64,000 nucleotides of DNA from Atkinsonella hypoxylon (GCA_000729835.1 JFHB01000117.1:31290-95289), one strand, 5' to 3'. Positions 47,697 to 59,032 are shown, counted from the stretch's first letter. Program-made: numbers and translations. Notes: a model not told the origin generated them from the letters alone.

Positions 47697-47978
47697 GAGC
47701 CTTTTATCTCTCTTCGATAGAAGAAATTAAGCAAGCAGTTCTCTTCTACATTCTCTCTTGCGAAGAGCACCTTCCGTAAGAGCTTCTCTTCTTGTGCTGT
47801 GCCTCCTCCTGTTATCTTTCGAGCTTTCATCTTTCGATAGCCTATATAATAGGATTACCAGCGAAAACATATCTCAACTAGTACCACGTTCTATTGCTCC
47901 ATCTTAGAACATAACCAACAGTATGTTATTAATGTTAAAAGGCAGTCACTAGAGCTAACAGAGGCATTGTACTAGGAA
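47697..47978 (+). promoter_or_regulatory. conserved 5' flank of secreted-protein copy 4
   Basis: Same block as in the other copies: TTCTCTCTTGCGAAGAGCAC, ACCAGCGAAAACATATC near 47855, TAGAACATAACCAACAGTAT and CTAACAGAGGCATTGTACTA before the ATG. Confidence 0.7.
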
Positions 47979-48446
47979 ATGAAGTTGTCGACTATCGGAA
48001 GTCTTGTCGCGCTTGTGACAGCTGCTCTAGCGGAGGATCCTGTTGCTCCAGCGGCAGACCCTTATTTATTATGTCGGAAATTTGGGAAAACGCATTCCAA
48101 GGATGTATATAATACACTGTTCAGTAATTTATGCACATATCATCTAGGTTGTGAAGGTGGCAAGTACCTTGACAAGATACATCATTCCCGGTGGGCCATG
48201 GCCCAATGCGAAGGTTGCCCCGATCAGAGCACATCCAGGAACTTAACGAAAATAAGAAGAAGCTGCTGCTGCTGGTATATGAAACCGGAAGTTTTCCTTT
48301 CCACCATGGCACCCGTCCGCCTGTCGGTTCGCGATGAAGGCGCGCGCGCGCGCCGTCAGTCAATTGAACAGAGGAAGGCAACGGAGCGAGATATTTCTCG
48401 GCGCACACTATCAAACGATAGCATGCAAAAAGATCAAATGGTATGA
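47979..48446 (+). CDS. small secreted cysteine-rich protein, family copy 4, with a foreign C-terminal tail
   Basis: A 155-residue frame with signal peptide MKLSTIGSLVALVTAALA. Cys are at 32, 52, 58, 77 and 80, then a Cys triplet at 96-98 in place of the single last Cys; C-x5-C and C-x2-C are kept. After about residue 100 the sequence differs in kind: a strongly basic, Arg-rich tail read from a (CG)n-containing segment near 48343-48354. The 3' flank block of the other copies is missing. The tail is best explained by an insertion or rearrangement that replaced the original end. The gene may be expressed as a chimera or be dead. Confidence 0.65.
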   Translation: MKLSTIGSLVALVTAALAEDPVAPAADPYLLCRKFGKTHSKDVYNTLFSNLCTYHLGCEGGKYLDKIHHSRWAMAQCEGCPDQSTSRNLTKIRRSCCCWYMKPEVFLSTMAPVRLSVRDEGARARRQSIEQRKATERDISRRTLSNDSMQKDQMV

Positions 48447-48620
48447 GGAAGCAAGGACAGAATTGGGGAAGAGACCAAAGAGGCAGAAAGTGTTTTAAGT
48501 GTCGGAAGCAGTAGGAAGTGTCGATAAGAGCTAAAGAATTAAATATTACAAAGAGTTAAGGCATGTATATAACAATGCCGCAAAGGAGTCAATTAAACAA
48601 AATATAAAGGATGAAAAGGA
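48447..48620 (+). mobile_element. possible gag zinc-knuckle relic behind copy 4
   Basis: At about 48477-48512 one frame reads GRKCFKCRKQ followed by a TAG and SIRAKEL. This resembles a retroelement CCHC zinc knuckle (C-x2-C-x4-H-x4-C) in which the first two Cys survive and the His and last Cys are lost. Surrounding sequence is Lys/Arg-rich. It fits a retroelement gag relic that interrupted copy 4, but is too short for certainty. Confidence 0.35.
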
Positions 48621-49580
48621 TTAAAAGTGCCAAAGTGTCTCCAGAAGCCAGCCGACGCTGCCTGTGAAGCAATTGCGTGCGCAAAAGTTGCCTCCTATCT
48701 ACTCTGTCGGGTGGCAGACCTCTCTTACAGCAAGCAAATTGGTATGACATCCCCCGTCATTCCTAATACAACGGCGAGGGACATTAATTCCCCACGACAC
48801 ACCACATTCTAGAAGCGTAACAATAGCTGGAGTGTCCTACTGCTAAACTTCTCAGCAGGTAACGTCTTCGAAACCAGATGCGTTGTATGAGAGCACCGCA
48901 GTAACGCTCTTAGATAGCTAGTCTTGAATTTCAGATGTCCTATTCACATCTATTGCATCCATCTCCTATCAACTCCTAGTAAATGCGGCCGCGTAGTTCT
49001 GCTTACAATTGATCTCCCATGTACAGGCATAATCATAAATCCCTCAAATACCGAGATATAAAATGCTATTTATATGGCTGCCTCCATCTTGAAGCAGATG
49101 CAAATGTCTTCTAGACGTTGTAGAATCTTGTCTCAGATACTGTCTTGTACAATGGAGTTCTGGGCAAATAGGAATAAAATAAGTAGAAGGCTGGTTTTAT
49201 TGGGCTTTCTGTCTTATCTTTTTTCGTTTAATCACAGTGTAAACACATTTTTTTTCTAGCTAGTTATTGTAACTTGTTACTAGGGCTTGGACGTCTTCAT
49301 AATCTATGACTATACCTGCCCTAATAGACAAATGCACCATCTCTATCTGGTTCCTTATAGAAGAGAGTATCGGCTAATCTTCTGCCATCTTTCCTAGGAT
49401 ACTAGGACGTGATAGTTCCTTCCGCGACTGACGATCGGCGATGTCAGAACGAGGAGCATAGTCTTAATTATTATAGGTACTGGATGAATTGACGAGACGC
49501 AATGGAAAAGAGTCGCCTGATAAGAACACGATGCCACGAGTATTCCGTATTACCAGGCCTATTTGCGTAAGGGTCCAAAT
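48621..49580. other. gene-free stretch at the right of the array
   Basis: No gene recognised; A+T-rich with short frames. Probably decayed mobile DNA. Confidence 0.45.
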
Positions 49581-49599
49581 TTTAGGCAGAATAGCATAT
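49581..49599. repeat. 19-bp repeat shared with 63716-63734
   Basis: TTTAGGCAGAATAGCATAT occurs here and at 63716-63734, with further loosely similar text after it (AGCATAT and GTCAATTTT/GTTAATTTT). It suggests two relics of one dispersed repeat. Confidence 0.6.
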
Positions 49600-49660
49600 A
49601 CCCTGCATATACGGAATACTCAGCATACTAATTAATTGTATAGTGTCAATTTTTATTTAG

Positions 49661-49729
49661 CATACACTTGCATACACTTGCATACACTTGCATACACTTG
49701 CACACACTTGCACACACTTGCACACACTA
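49661..49729. repeat. 10-bp tandem repeat (CATACACTTG/CACACACTTG)
   Basis: Four units of CATACACTTG are followed by two of CACACACTTG and a partial seventh. The translated pattern is only a by-product of the repeat. Confidence 0.9.
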
Positions 49730-50179
49730 AAATCTTCACTGCCTGCCTAACGACACCACTTTATGGCGCCACCTGGACCCTCACGTGTTCCCAGTCTGGA
49801 GTCCTTGTGCAAACGCCAAGCTGGTGGCGTCGTCGTCGTCATGATGAGACCACTTTTTTAGGAAGGCCCTTGGCACGTGGTGTGCGCTTGTTCGAACAGG
49901 CGTCTAGAAAACCCCATCACCCACGCCAGCGGAACCCATCCACGGATTCTGCGGCGCGGTATACAGAGCACAAAAAAGCCAAGTTCAAGTTGAAAGGCAC
50001 TGCTGCAAACCACGGAACCAAATTGGCCGAGGACACATCCCTTATCAAAACGACTGCGCATGAATTTACTACTTTCAACAGCCAGACACCTAACCTATAA
50101 ACATCAAAACATTCTCGTTAAAAAAAAAAAAAAAAAAAACTCCAAATATCGAATCATGATTCTTCGTTCCTCATACTTG

Positions 50180-53100
50180 TCATCCTCGTGTGCGCCGTCT
50201 CCCATCGTAATCAATTCTGCCATCATGACCTTGCCCACTCTGCGTCTCCATCCCCGGGAGAAGCCCCGACCCCAACACATCCCCCAGAACGCTCGTCCAA
50301 CTTTTCTGCCCGTCCAGGGCGCTGGTGACGCTCTTCACGAGCCGATCTACAGCCTCGCCGTCTGTCCCGCTCACCTGCCATGCTCCGTGGACATGCCATC
50401 CACCCGGCCGCTGACGCTGCCGGTGGAAGGTGCCCTGTCTTGTAGTCCACCTGCCCTGCCTGCTAGCCTGTCCATCAAGTGGTCTTCCCTGGGAGTCGAA
50501 TCGATCTGGCAGATTTTCGACATCGTCCTCGGAACTTGAGGCCCAGTCGTCTCGAGAGTGTCTGCTGCGGTGAACCAAGGGACGAGAATCCGTAGACTCT
50601 GATGATCGTCGACGATGTATATCTGGACGCGGTTCCCTGCTGTGTTCATCGTCGCCATCATACTTCCGTAAATCCAGCTCATCTAGGTGTCGTGATCCTT
50701 CCCCTTCTGATGCCTCGGCATGTTCTCTGTGGTGTCTCTCCATTGTCCGAGAGCTCTTTGGCGAAAGAGGGATGAACGACACTGATTTAGAAGCAAGTCG
50801 GGGATCGCTGTCCCGACGTGGATAATACGGCTGGCTTACACCATCTGGATTAAAAAGAAAAAAAGTCAGATTTCTAGTCTTTGTCGCTACTCAAGGCTCG
50901 CAATGTTGCTCCTCGCCGCTATCGTACGGTGGACGCACCATTTCCTTCGTCTCTTACGCGGCCCCTTTGACGTCGGACTGGTTCACTCACATGATCTGGC
51001 GGACGATTTCCACCAGTCGGTGGCGGACCTGCTGGCGGTGGAGGCGGCCCAGGAGGGTACTCGGCCGATCGGTAGCCTGGCTCAGGCGGCGGCGGCGGAC
51101 CAGCTGGAGGAGGTGGTGGCGGCACGTATCCTGTGTAATCCTGTGGTACGTATGGTCGATATTCGACATTCTTCGCAGGAGCGCCGCCGTAAGAGTCAGG
51201 ATACGATGGATAGTTGGCTCCGCTGGCCATCGGAGGATCGCCGGGGGTGGGAGGGTATGGAGGGTAGTAGGCACCGCCTGAGGCATGGGGCGGGGAATGA
51301 GGTCTTGGCCCAGCATCATCAAAGTAATCTCTTCTATGGTCCCCGTCGTAACCTGTCGTAAGGGCGGTGAAGGAGTTAATCGGGTGTCTGCTTTGGGTTG
51401 GAGGAGGGAAAAGTTGTGCTGGTCAAACTGCAAGTCATGTTAGGGGTGGTGACTTACGTCGTCTATCGTCATCTCTTTCTCTCGACATTCTGTCCCTTCT
51501 CTCTTGACCCTTTCGTTCATGTCTGTCCTTGAACTCCTTAATCCCAATCGCGGCAGCACCCGCAGCTGCCATATCCCGCAACCGACTCTTGCTTCGCTTT
51601 CTTTCGTGCTGGTCATCAGAGCCAGACCGCGAGCCCGACCTATCTCGTCTGCTTCTTCTTCTTCTGTGACGTTCACGTCGCCTGTCTTCAGCGTCGGGGT
51701 CGACGGCATCTGTGGGAGCCACGTTGCTTCGTGACTCCCTGTACAAAGGATCGGTTCCGTACTCAACGAGTCCTAGCTCAGGATCAGCGCCGGGCTGCGA
51801 ATAAGGGGATCGTGCCATCGACCTCGACCTGCTCCGATGTCTACTTCCACTATGGCTCCTGCGTCGTCGGCTCCTGCTCCTTGAGTCACGACGGTGGTAG
51901 TAGTCATCGTCACCACTTTCACTCAAGTCGCGAGCGTGCTCTTTCTTATCCTTATGGTCCTTCCACAGCTTGTTAGCGACACCGGCGGCGGCGGCGACTC
52001 CTCCAATCTCGGCAACACGACGAAGTCGGGACTTGCTTCTGGAGCGGCTACTCCTCCGGGACTTGGATCTCGACTTGTCACGCAAGTGCTTGATTATGCC
52101 AGCCGTCGCCGCTGTTCCCAAAGCAGTTTTGGCCGCCGTGGATATGCTACGACGTCGGCTCTTGCTGCGCGTTACCCGAGAGGAGCGAGATACAGACCTT
52201 GAGTACTCGTCACCCGAGTAGTACCCTCGGGTACGGCTCCGTCCGCGATGCGCCTCTTCCTTCTCAATCTTGCTTGTTTGGAGGTATTTAGCAGCGCCGG
52301 CAGCAGCCAGAGCTACGGCTCCAAATGCAAGCCCCTTTTTCAAAAGGTGGTGATGATCCGGGGACTCGTAGCCATCACTATATCTGTCCTCAAACGCACT
52401 ATGGGCTCGGCGAGCCACTTCTGTGCCCAAAGCTCCGAGGGCAGCACCAGCGAGCACTTTTTGACCACGGTTCTCGGGGAGGTCGCCGTAAGCGTCACGG
52501 CGGCTGCTAAGCAATGCTGAAATGCCGGCGCCGGCAAGGGCGCCTTCAGCAAGGTGTCGCTTGTGGTGCGGGCTCTCGCTGCGTCCTCTGCGAACGGTTC
52601 GGCGATAGTAGAATTCATCATCATCGCTGTAGTAGGAGTCGTCGTCTCGTCTAGGTCGACGTTCGTAGCGAGTCATGGCATAGTCCCGTTCACGGTCGCT
52701 TCGATAGGGGCCGACCTCCCTGCGGTCATAGCGATAATAGTAGTCATCCTCGTAGGAATCTCGTTCTCGGCGGACTATTTCGCGATCGGTCTCTTTGTCG
52801 CGCAAGACCACCACGCCCGGTTGTTGGCGGGGCAGGATGATGGGTGCTGGTGGCGCATCCTGAACAATGATCCTTTGCGGCTCGGCTGATTGTTGACGAA
52901 TAATGACTGGTGCAGGGGGAGGGGATTGGGGAGCATAATACTCAGTTTCTTTGCGATATCGTTCGACATCGTAGCCGTGGCCGTGGCTGTCGTCGAACCG
53001 CTCCTCGACTCTTTTTTCTATTTTCATCTCCTCAACGGGTGGACCATAGTGAGAGCGCTTATCCCAATCCTTGTCCGTCTCTTTGCTCTCGTACACAGTT

Positions 53101-53411
53101 ATGCGAGACCTGTCTGCGTCTCGACGGTTGTTGCGCACGTCCTTTTCATAAATCATGGTTCGTGATCGATCGCTGTTATAAGGTTCAAAGGCAGAGCGCG
53201 GACGGTCGGCGGGCGAAAGAGGACCGCGCCCATCAAGCAAGTCGCCGGAGGTTCGTCCCGAATATCTAGAGCGGCGGTCATCGTCCATCTCGAGGCGTTC
53301 GGTCCGTTCGTACCGCTCGCTGTGTTTCTCGGGCGTGACCTTGTATCTGGTCACCGTGGTTCGTCTATAGCGATCATCATCAGAATCGCTGTCCCGGTAG
53401 TATCTGGACAT
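50180..53411 (-). CDS. large Arg/Ser/Asp-rich DUF3824-like protein
   Basis: Three exons, 51458-53411, 50991-51352 and 50180-50830, sum to 2967 nt and give 988 residues. Junctions are in phase: R built across the first, DH then PYYPRRDSDP across the second. The first third is charged (MSRYYRDSDSDDDRYRRTTV) and contains APAPIILPRQQPG-like proline stretches. The middle holds several Gly/Ala-rich helical segments (HLAEGALAGAGISALL, KVLAGAALGALGTEVARRAH, KKGLAFGAVALAAAGAAKYL), each embedded in RS-rich linkers. Exon 2 encodes a proline-rich block (PPPPPPAGPPPPPEPGYR). This layout matches fungal DUF3824-type proteins of unknown function. The Gly/Ala helices could insert into or coat membranes; that is a guess. 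Confidence 0.8.
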
Positions 53412-54528
53412 GGCGTATAGCGGAGGGACGCGGAACGACCCGTTCCGTTTTGTGAGGCGCTTTGTTTCAAGTTTGGATGCGGCCGAATAAAGACGGAAAA
53501 AGGGTTGATAATAACAAGAAGAAATATCAATGACACAGTCAGATTGTTGATGTTATTACTAGTGCCGTGAGAAGAAAATCACCCAGCGCAACTATGAAAA
53601 AGCCTGGCAGGAGGGGAAGTGATGATGACGAAACAGGGCTGTCGGTCAGTCAGGCTGGGAGGAGGGGCGATGCTCATTATTCAGATGGCTTGGGGGAGGG
53701 GGGAGGGGGAGGGGGAAGGAAGGAGGGAGGGTCAAGCGGGCACCACCAGGTCATCCATCATACATCGTGTCAAATGGTAACTATTTAGGAGGCCATGCAT
53801 GCCATGCATGACCAACCATCGCCACAGGCTCCGGGTCTTCCCACCGGGTGAGACGAAACCCTGGCTCTATTCTGCCCTCCGGCTGCTCATGGACGCCCAA
53901 GTCTCCAATCACGGCTACGACTCGTCAGCGTGCGCTAACCAGGTGAGCAAGGCAGACCGAAGTGGAGATCATCCATCGATGATGCGACTACCACAATCTT
54001 AGAATCTCAGAATCTACGAGAAGGTACGGGGTACAATGAATGAGACACATGCTGTGCACTCGGTCGGTGACAATACGCCAAGACTTTCATGCACAGATGA
54101 CAGGCTGACCACTTGCTCGGTCTTGGGCCATGGCAGAACCTGCAGACCCTCACATAACCACCCATGACACCTTTCTTGCTTCTCGACGTCGAGATTCATC
54201 TCCCCACTCAGTTCCTTTCCTGCTCAGCATCTTGGTAATGTTGTCGGATGGAAATTATCAGCAGAGCCTACGAAAAGTTTATCCGACGTTCAACGTTACT
54301 TACTACGCGCCTGGGTTTACTTGTCGACGATGAAATGTGAAGCACTCCAACCAAGTCCAGTAAAATAGGCACGCTTTCAATTTCCACTTCAAAGGACGCA
54401 ATTCAACGCCAAGAACCAATTTATTGTAACAAGTTAAACCTTTGATGAGATGACCGACTTTAAATGTGTGCGCCCGACACGGTTAGATTGCCAAAAAGAG
54501 AGCTTGCTCAGCAAAAAAAATATTAAGC
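53412..54528. other. gene-free stretch upstream of the DUF3824-like gene
   Basis: Promoter region of the minus-strand gene plus a G-rich patch (GGGAGGGGGAGGGGGAAGG near 53699-53720) and a CCATGCATG direct repeat at about 53793-53811. No gene recognised. Confidence 0.5.
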
Positions 54529-54628
54529 CGACAGAGACAGGGTTCGAACCTGCGCACGCGAACGTAATTGATAGCTGATGAGAGGCCTCATTCAAGTCAA
54601 TCCCCTTGGACCACTCGGGCACTCTGCC
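54529..54628 (-). tRNA. tRNA-Ser(UGA) with an 18-nt intron
   Basis: Read on the minus strand, GGCAGAG and CTCTGTC form the 7-bp acceptor stem. GCCCGAGTGGTCCAAGGG is a type II D arm, ATTGA and TCAAT form the anticodon stem, and GCAGGTTCGAACCCTGT is the T arm. A long variable arm (TACGTTCGCGTG) marks a Ser or Leu tRNA. In the loop CT-TGA-A the anticodon TGA (UGA) reads UCA codons. An 18-nt intron (TGAGGCCTCTCATCAGCT) sits after position 37, the canonical place. Mature length is 82 nt. The discriminator base is G, as in tRNA-Ser. Confidence 0.9.
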
Positions 54629-57600
54629 TATCTGGCTTATCCTTGTTGGGAACTGGGTGAGTAGAATACTATATAATATTTATTAGCTCCAGAGTAGGTG
54701 GCAACGCACGACAAGAGGTTCTACAGCCATTTCCCCGACCGGGTGAAGTGCAGTGCTAGGACTCAAGGCAATATTTTCGGCAAATCACAATAACAGGCTT
54801 GATCGCATCAAGGCGGCGTAGACAAGGTTCGCTTCCAACGCACAACCTATTATGCTGTTTGCGACCATGGTCAGTCACTACGAAGTTGCTGTGTATTGGG
54901 GGACTTGACGAGACTCCGTCTCACTGCCATCCACTTTGATGGAAACCGTTTCAGACTCATTCTGGATCTTGTGTCTTGCTTGTCCTTATCTTTCTCAATG
55001 ACATGCCTACTTTCGTGCAACCCAGGACCGCCTCATGCACGGCTTTCCTTCGATTGCAGACATTAACGTGTGAGGTCGTCATTCATCGCAGCGCCAGCCA
55101 TTCGAGCGATAATCCTACCGTCTTGCCTCTGGAACTGGTGTGTGGTGTGCAGCAAGCTTGGCTCTTGGGCTCATCGTAGACGTACAGCTGCAGTATAGGA
55201 CTATAACTCCCCCTTCTCGCGTGGTGCCTTGTACATGAACTGCAGCTGTCGACAAACGACGAAGATAGCCACGCTTCTCTATAGTTAATCCTGCCAAAGA
55301 AGGAACGCTGCTGTTGTCTGCAGACATCTTTTAGGTTGACTTGCTGCTGTGTAAGTCACCTCCATCGTAAGCAATACTGGGCTTGTACTCTGACTTAGGA
55401 TATCTTTGAGATGGTACATCACATGCTGATTCAGTGAAAGCATTCTCGTGATCAATGAGTACTATGTATCCAGCAAACCAGGAGGACCACAAGCCAGTTC
55501 ACAATCTCCACCTCGAACAGTACATCATGCCAATTGTCGAATGGTTGAGCCGTCCACTACGCAAGCGTCGTCCCATGCTACTACGGTTCAGAAGTCTAAT
55601 CATCCCCCGCTGTCAAGCCTCGGTTACAGCACCCTGTCGGTAGTCTCAAGCCAGTATTTTGCCAGACGCGGCTAATGCCAAGGTCGTGAAAGTAATCATC
55701 TTCGACCAGAACTTCATATTTGTGAATTCAACCCTCTGCCAATACATCCCACAGAGCTGTATAGGTAGCAATGGACTGTGATCTTCTCCCCATTCCTCAA
55801 GAGCATTCGGAGCATTTCCTAAAAAGCAAAAGCAGATTCTTGTCAATAGCTAAATGTCTCTATGAAATGCTATTATCAAGAAATTTTTGAAGGGCATCTG
55901 TGTGAACATATACCACCGCCGACTTTTCCATGCTATACATCGTGTGCAACCATTCTGTACTCAGGTCTTTGTCGCTTGGAGACCGGAGATCGATGGTGCC
56001 TTCTCTGTCGCGACAATGAACCCTCACCTTTTTGACATTATGTATTGTAAGTCCTTTTTAAGTTCCTGCCACCGGCTTCTGCTGAACTTGCATTATGCCT
56101 GCAAAGTCTGCTCTCATATAAGTTCTGCTTACTCGCACGACGATTACTCGCTCCTAAATATAATGCAACATAGAATCACGGGCTTACCCTAGTTGTCGAG
56201 AATTCTCCGAATTTCAGTTTAACGAGGGAGCGCTTTACCGTCGTATGAAGTTCGTCTTGGGCTGTGAATCGATATCCTTGCTCCCTCTCTCAGACATGCT
56301 GTACTGACTCCGATAGTTCGAGATTGGAGCGTACATCGAGTAGATCTTCGATAAGCTGCCGTAATTTCAGGTGTCACGGGCAGACCTTGTACAAGAGTGA
56401 AGGAGCACTGCCTAGTAAAACTGCTCCAACACTATGCTTGGTACTTCGACAAAACTCCGGTTAACATGATGTAGGGTTACGTGGTTGGTTTCTGTGTAAA
56501 GAGAATGTAGAAGATGATCGAGCGCTTGAAACAATTTGCGCACTTCACCTTCATCCATGTCACTTGAAATCGCTCCTTTGACGCTCCTGGGTAATGCCAC
56601 AGCCATTCTGGAGGAAACGCGGACACATAGTTTTCAAATAATAAAGGGATTCCGCCTCTTTAGACGGCTCGAAGTGGTTGCATAGTTATGCAACTGGTGG
56701 TATACCCTCAGAAAACATGTCTTTGCGCGAGTATAGCTCTCCTCGGCGTCATTGGAAGCCGCCTGGCCGCGCTGGACGTGTCTCGTACGTCTTTTAATGG
56801 GGAATTAGATGCATAAAAGCCCACTTCAGCACAAGAAATTAGGGTTATTAGATAGAAACTTGCTTGGTAGAGGAACTATATGGTCGAAGTGAATTCACTT
56901 ATAAGCACGCTGCTTCTAGGACTTAATATTGTCATCCCCTATAATAGGCGCAAGGGTGTTTTTAAGCGTAACATCCCCCAATTAGTACCCAAGACACTAT
57001 CGAGTTCTATGCAGCAATAGTGATAGCGATAAGTGATTCGGCAGCACTTTTGAGGAGGAGGACATGGCATCAATAACAGAGAGCGGCTGCATGACAGAGG
57101 GTTGGTTTGGAAGAAGGTGCATGGTGGTGCGAGATAGGAAAGGCTAGGGTTAGGGTTAGCCCCGAGCTGACGTTCTTCCCACCGTCTTGGTTTAGTTTGG
57201 CGGTGGCGGTGGCGGCGGCTACAGCCTCTACCCTAATATTATTCTTACCTAACGTTCTCTCTTCTCTAAACAGTTATAGCTAGTCCGTACATAAAAAAAT
57301 TGGGACCCACGAGCTACGAGGGAACCATCGACAGCATATATGTTTAAGCTGATTCGGCCCCTGGACTTTCCAAGCGCTACGACGGGGACAGGGAATACAG
57401 GAAGAAGCGCCGGGACGATGATAATGATGACAAGGAGGGCCCGGACGGTGATGAATCAGATGAGAAGAAGGGGGGCTCGGACGATAATGGCAATGACAGG
57501 AAGAAGCGCTCCGCAGGTGAGGATGACGACTAGAAGCGCTATCAGGCGGCAAAAGAAGCTGTCATCTTGACGGGTTACCCGAGGATGGTTGAAGCTTGGA

Positions 57601-58356
57601 AAGAACAAGGGCTACGATGATTGATGCACGGAGCGTAACCCAATAAGCGGTAGTGACATCTGAGTCTGTCTGTGATGCTTCAACAAAGAAAGGCCACTAA
57701 GGCAATTTCTGTTACTGCCGTATGTAGCGCAGTAAGTGGTTATAACACGGAGTACTTTCTCGTAACTATGCATCCTGAATTTCCGTTTGTATCCATGTCT
57801 GCGCTGTGGAAGTAGATGATCAGGCGGTGACCTTCGAGTGTGGCGCTTATAAGGAGAGATCCAGCTCCGTCTGATACCCAGCAGCAAGATCTCCGTGTTA
57901 CAAACTACTGAAATTTTCGAAATCCAGATCGAGCCACGCCACTTGGATCTTCCGCATATCGGAGCGTCCCGCATCTCACTCACCACCACCTAAACGGTTG
58001 GAATGGAGACCTGTCAGCTAGACTTCATGCAGATGCGTACATGTAGCTGTGCAGGACGATGATACTGAGTAATGACGCCGTTGTGGCTCATTCTTGCATG
58101 CACACGGCTTGAATATTTCGTGTGTGGGCAGACATGCTTCGTTCTGCTTTTACGTGATTGCAATGACCTAATGCTATGTCCATTGACCCTGCTCTCTTGC
58201 TTGATTGTTGCTGCCGGAATTCGTTCACCTCCCAGGTATTCGCCTCCCTCCCAACCAACACGCTCACCACCTCATGTTCAAGTCATAGACTCTAACAGGC
58301 TCAACTTTATCATCTTGATCTTTCATTCCGAGAAGTACAGCCACTTCGTGACCGTC
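54629..58356. other. gene-poor stretch
   Basis: No gene is firmly supported. A 23-residue signal-peptide-like frame lies at 55646-55717 on the minus strand (MKFWSKMITFTTLALAASGK) and then stops. A short run of charged codons occurs near 57365-57530 without a usable start. A two-and-a-half-unit telomere-like motif lies at 57145-57159. The region is probably decayed accessory DNA. Confidence 0.4.
57145..57159 (+). repeat. short interstitial telomere-like repeat
   Basis: TAGGGTTAGGGTTAG is two and a half units of the fungal telomere repeat TTAGGG. It is far too short to be a telomere. Confidence 0.7.
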
Positions 58357-59032
58357 ATGGATAGAGACGAAGGCCTTTTTGAAACCAAGGGGACAACGTC
58401 GTACCAGCGTTTAGAAAACTCGCCTGTTAGAACCAGCTCCGAGTTAGAAAGCTTTCTCTACAAAGAGCAGCCTGGAGCTCGGCGAAGACGACCTCACTCA
58501 TTCTGGTCCTACTTGCCATAGATAACCACACTCGTCTTTGCATTTATCTCGGTGGTGGAGCTTCAGTTGTTAACTGTGCATGTACCCAAGAAGATGCCCT
58601 CTGTTACCAGCAATTTGAGACAGGATGGACGACAGACTTTGGTAAGCGGTCTTCCTTGAGCTGGTGCTTCTTGCAAAAGAACAGCTCAGGCTGACTATAC
58701 ACACATGGAACAGAACCGGCAAGGAAACAAATCTCAGTCGAACAGATCCGCTTCACGGGAAGCCCCGTGTTTGATGAGAATGGGACGTACTGGATATCCA
58801 ACTTAGGCCCGACCAAGTACGTTGGCGAGCCTAGCCCCGAGATCGACAAAAACTAGGAAGACGCGATCTAGGGTAATGCCATCTTTTCTCAAACTCTCAA
58901 CGTTTTCCTCTTCTAATTAGTATCTAACCGTGTTAGGCCGATACTTCCTCATCACAGAAGACGAGGCCCGTCAAGCATTTTCAGAGCTCTACGGAGATGA
59001 TATCTCGGGACTCTGGAATAACCATGCAGGTG
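58357..59032 (+). pseudogene. UstYa-like (DUF3328) oxidase relic with TAG stops
   Basis: UstYa-type proteins are membrane-anchored enzymes, often in RiPP and mycotoxin gene clusters, that oxidise or cyclise peptide products. Here the N-terminus starts at ATG 58357 (MDRDEGLFETKGTTSYQRLE) and runs to a TAG at 58519-58521 within the predicted membrane segment. Family-like text follows: an ENALC-like CTQEDALCYQQFETGW, then ISVEQIRFTGSPVFDENGTY, KYVGEPSPEIDKN and GRYFLITEDEARQAF. TAG stops at 58854-58856 and 58869-58871 interrupt the middle. The first of these stands where the family has Trp after the D-x-N. Two short introns are implied, near 58639-58714 and 58873-58936. The catalytic HxxHC region is absent: after about 59030 the sequence is unrelated. 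Not functional as it stands. Confidence 0.72.

Noticed and set aside
49661..49729. CRISPR-like array from regularly spaced repeats
   Set aside because: Units are directly adjacent 10-mers without spacers, in a eukaryotic genome.
49636..50100. 154-codon open frame starting in the CATACACTTG repeat
   Set aside because: The start lies in a tandem repeat, the rest has no domain, and the stretch is the 3' flank of the DUF3824-like gene.
57145..57159. Chromosome end suggested by TTAGGG units
   Set aside because: Only two and a half units, in the middle of continuing sequence.
57340..57570. Charged reading frame with Lys-Arg pairs near the UstYa relic, resembling a kexin-processed RiPP precursor
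   Set aside because: No start with a signal peptide in that frame, no repeated core between the KR sites, and the frame with an ATG has a different sequence. Not enough to call a precursor.
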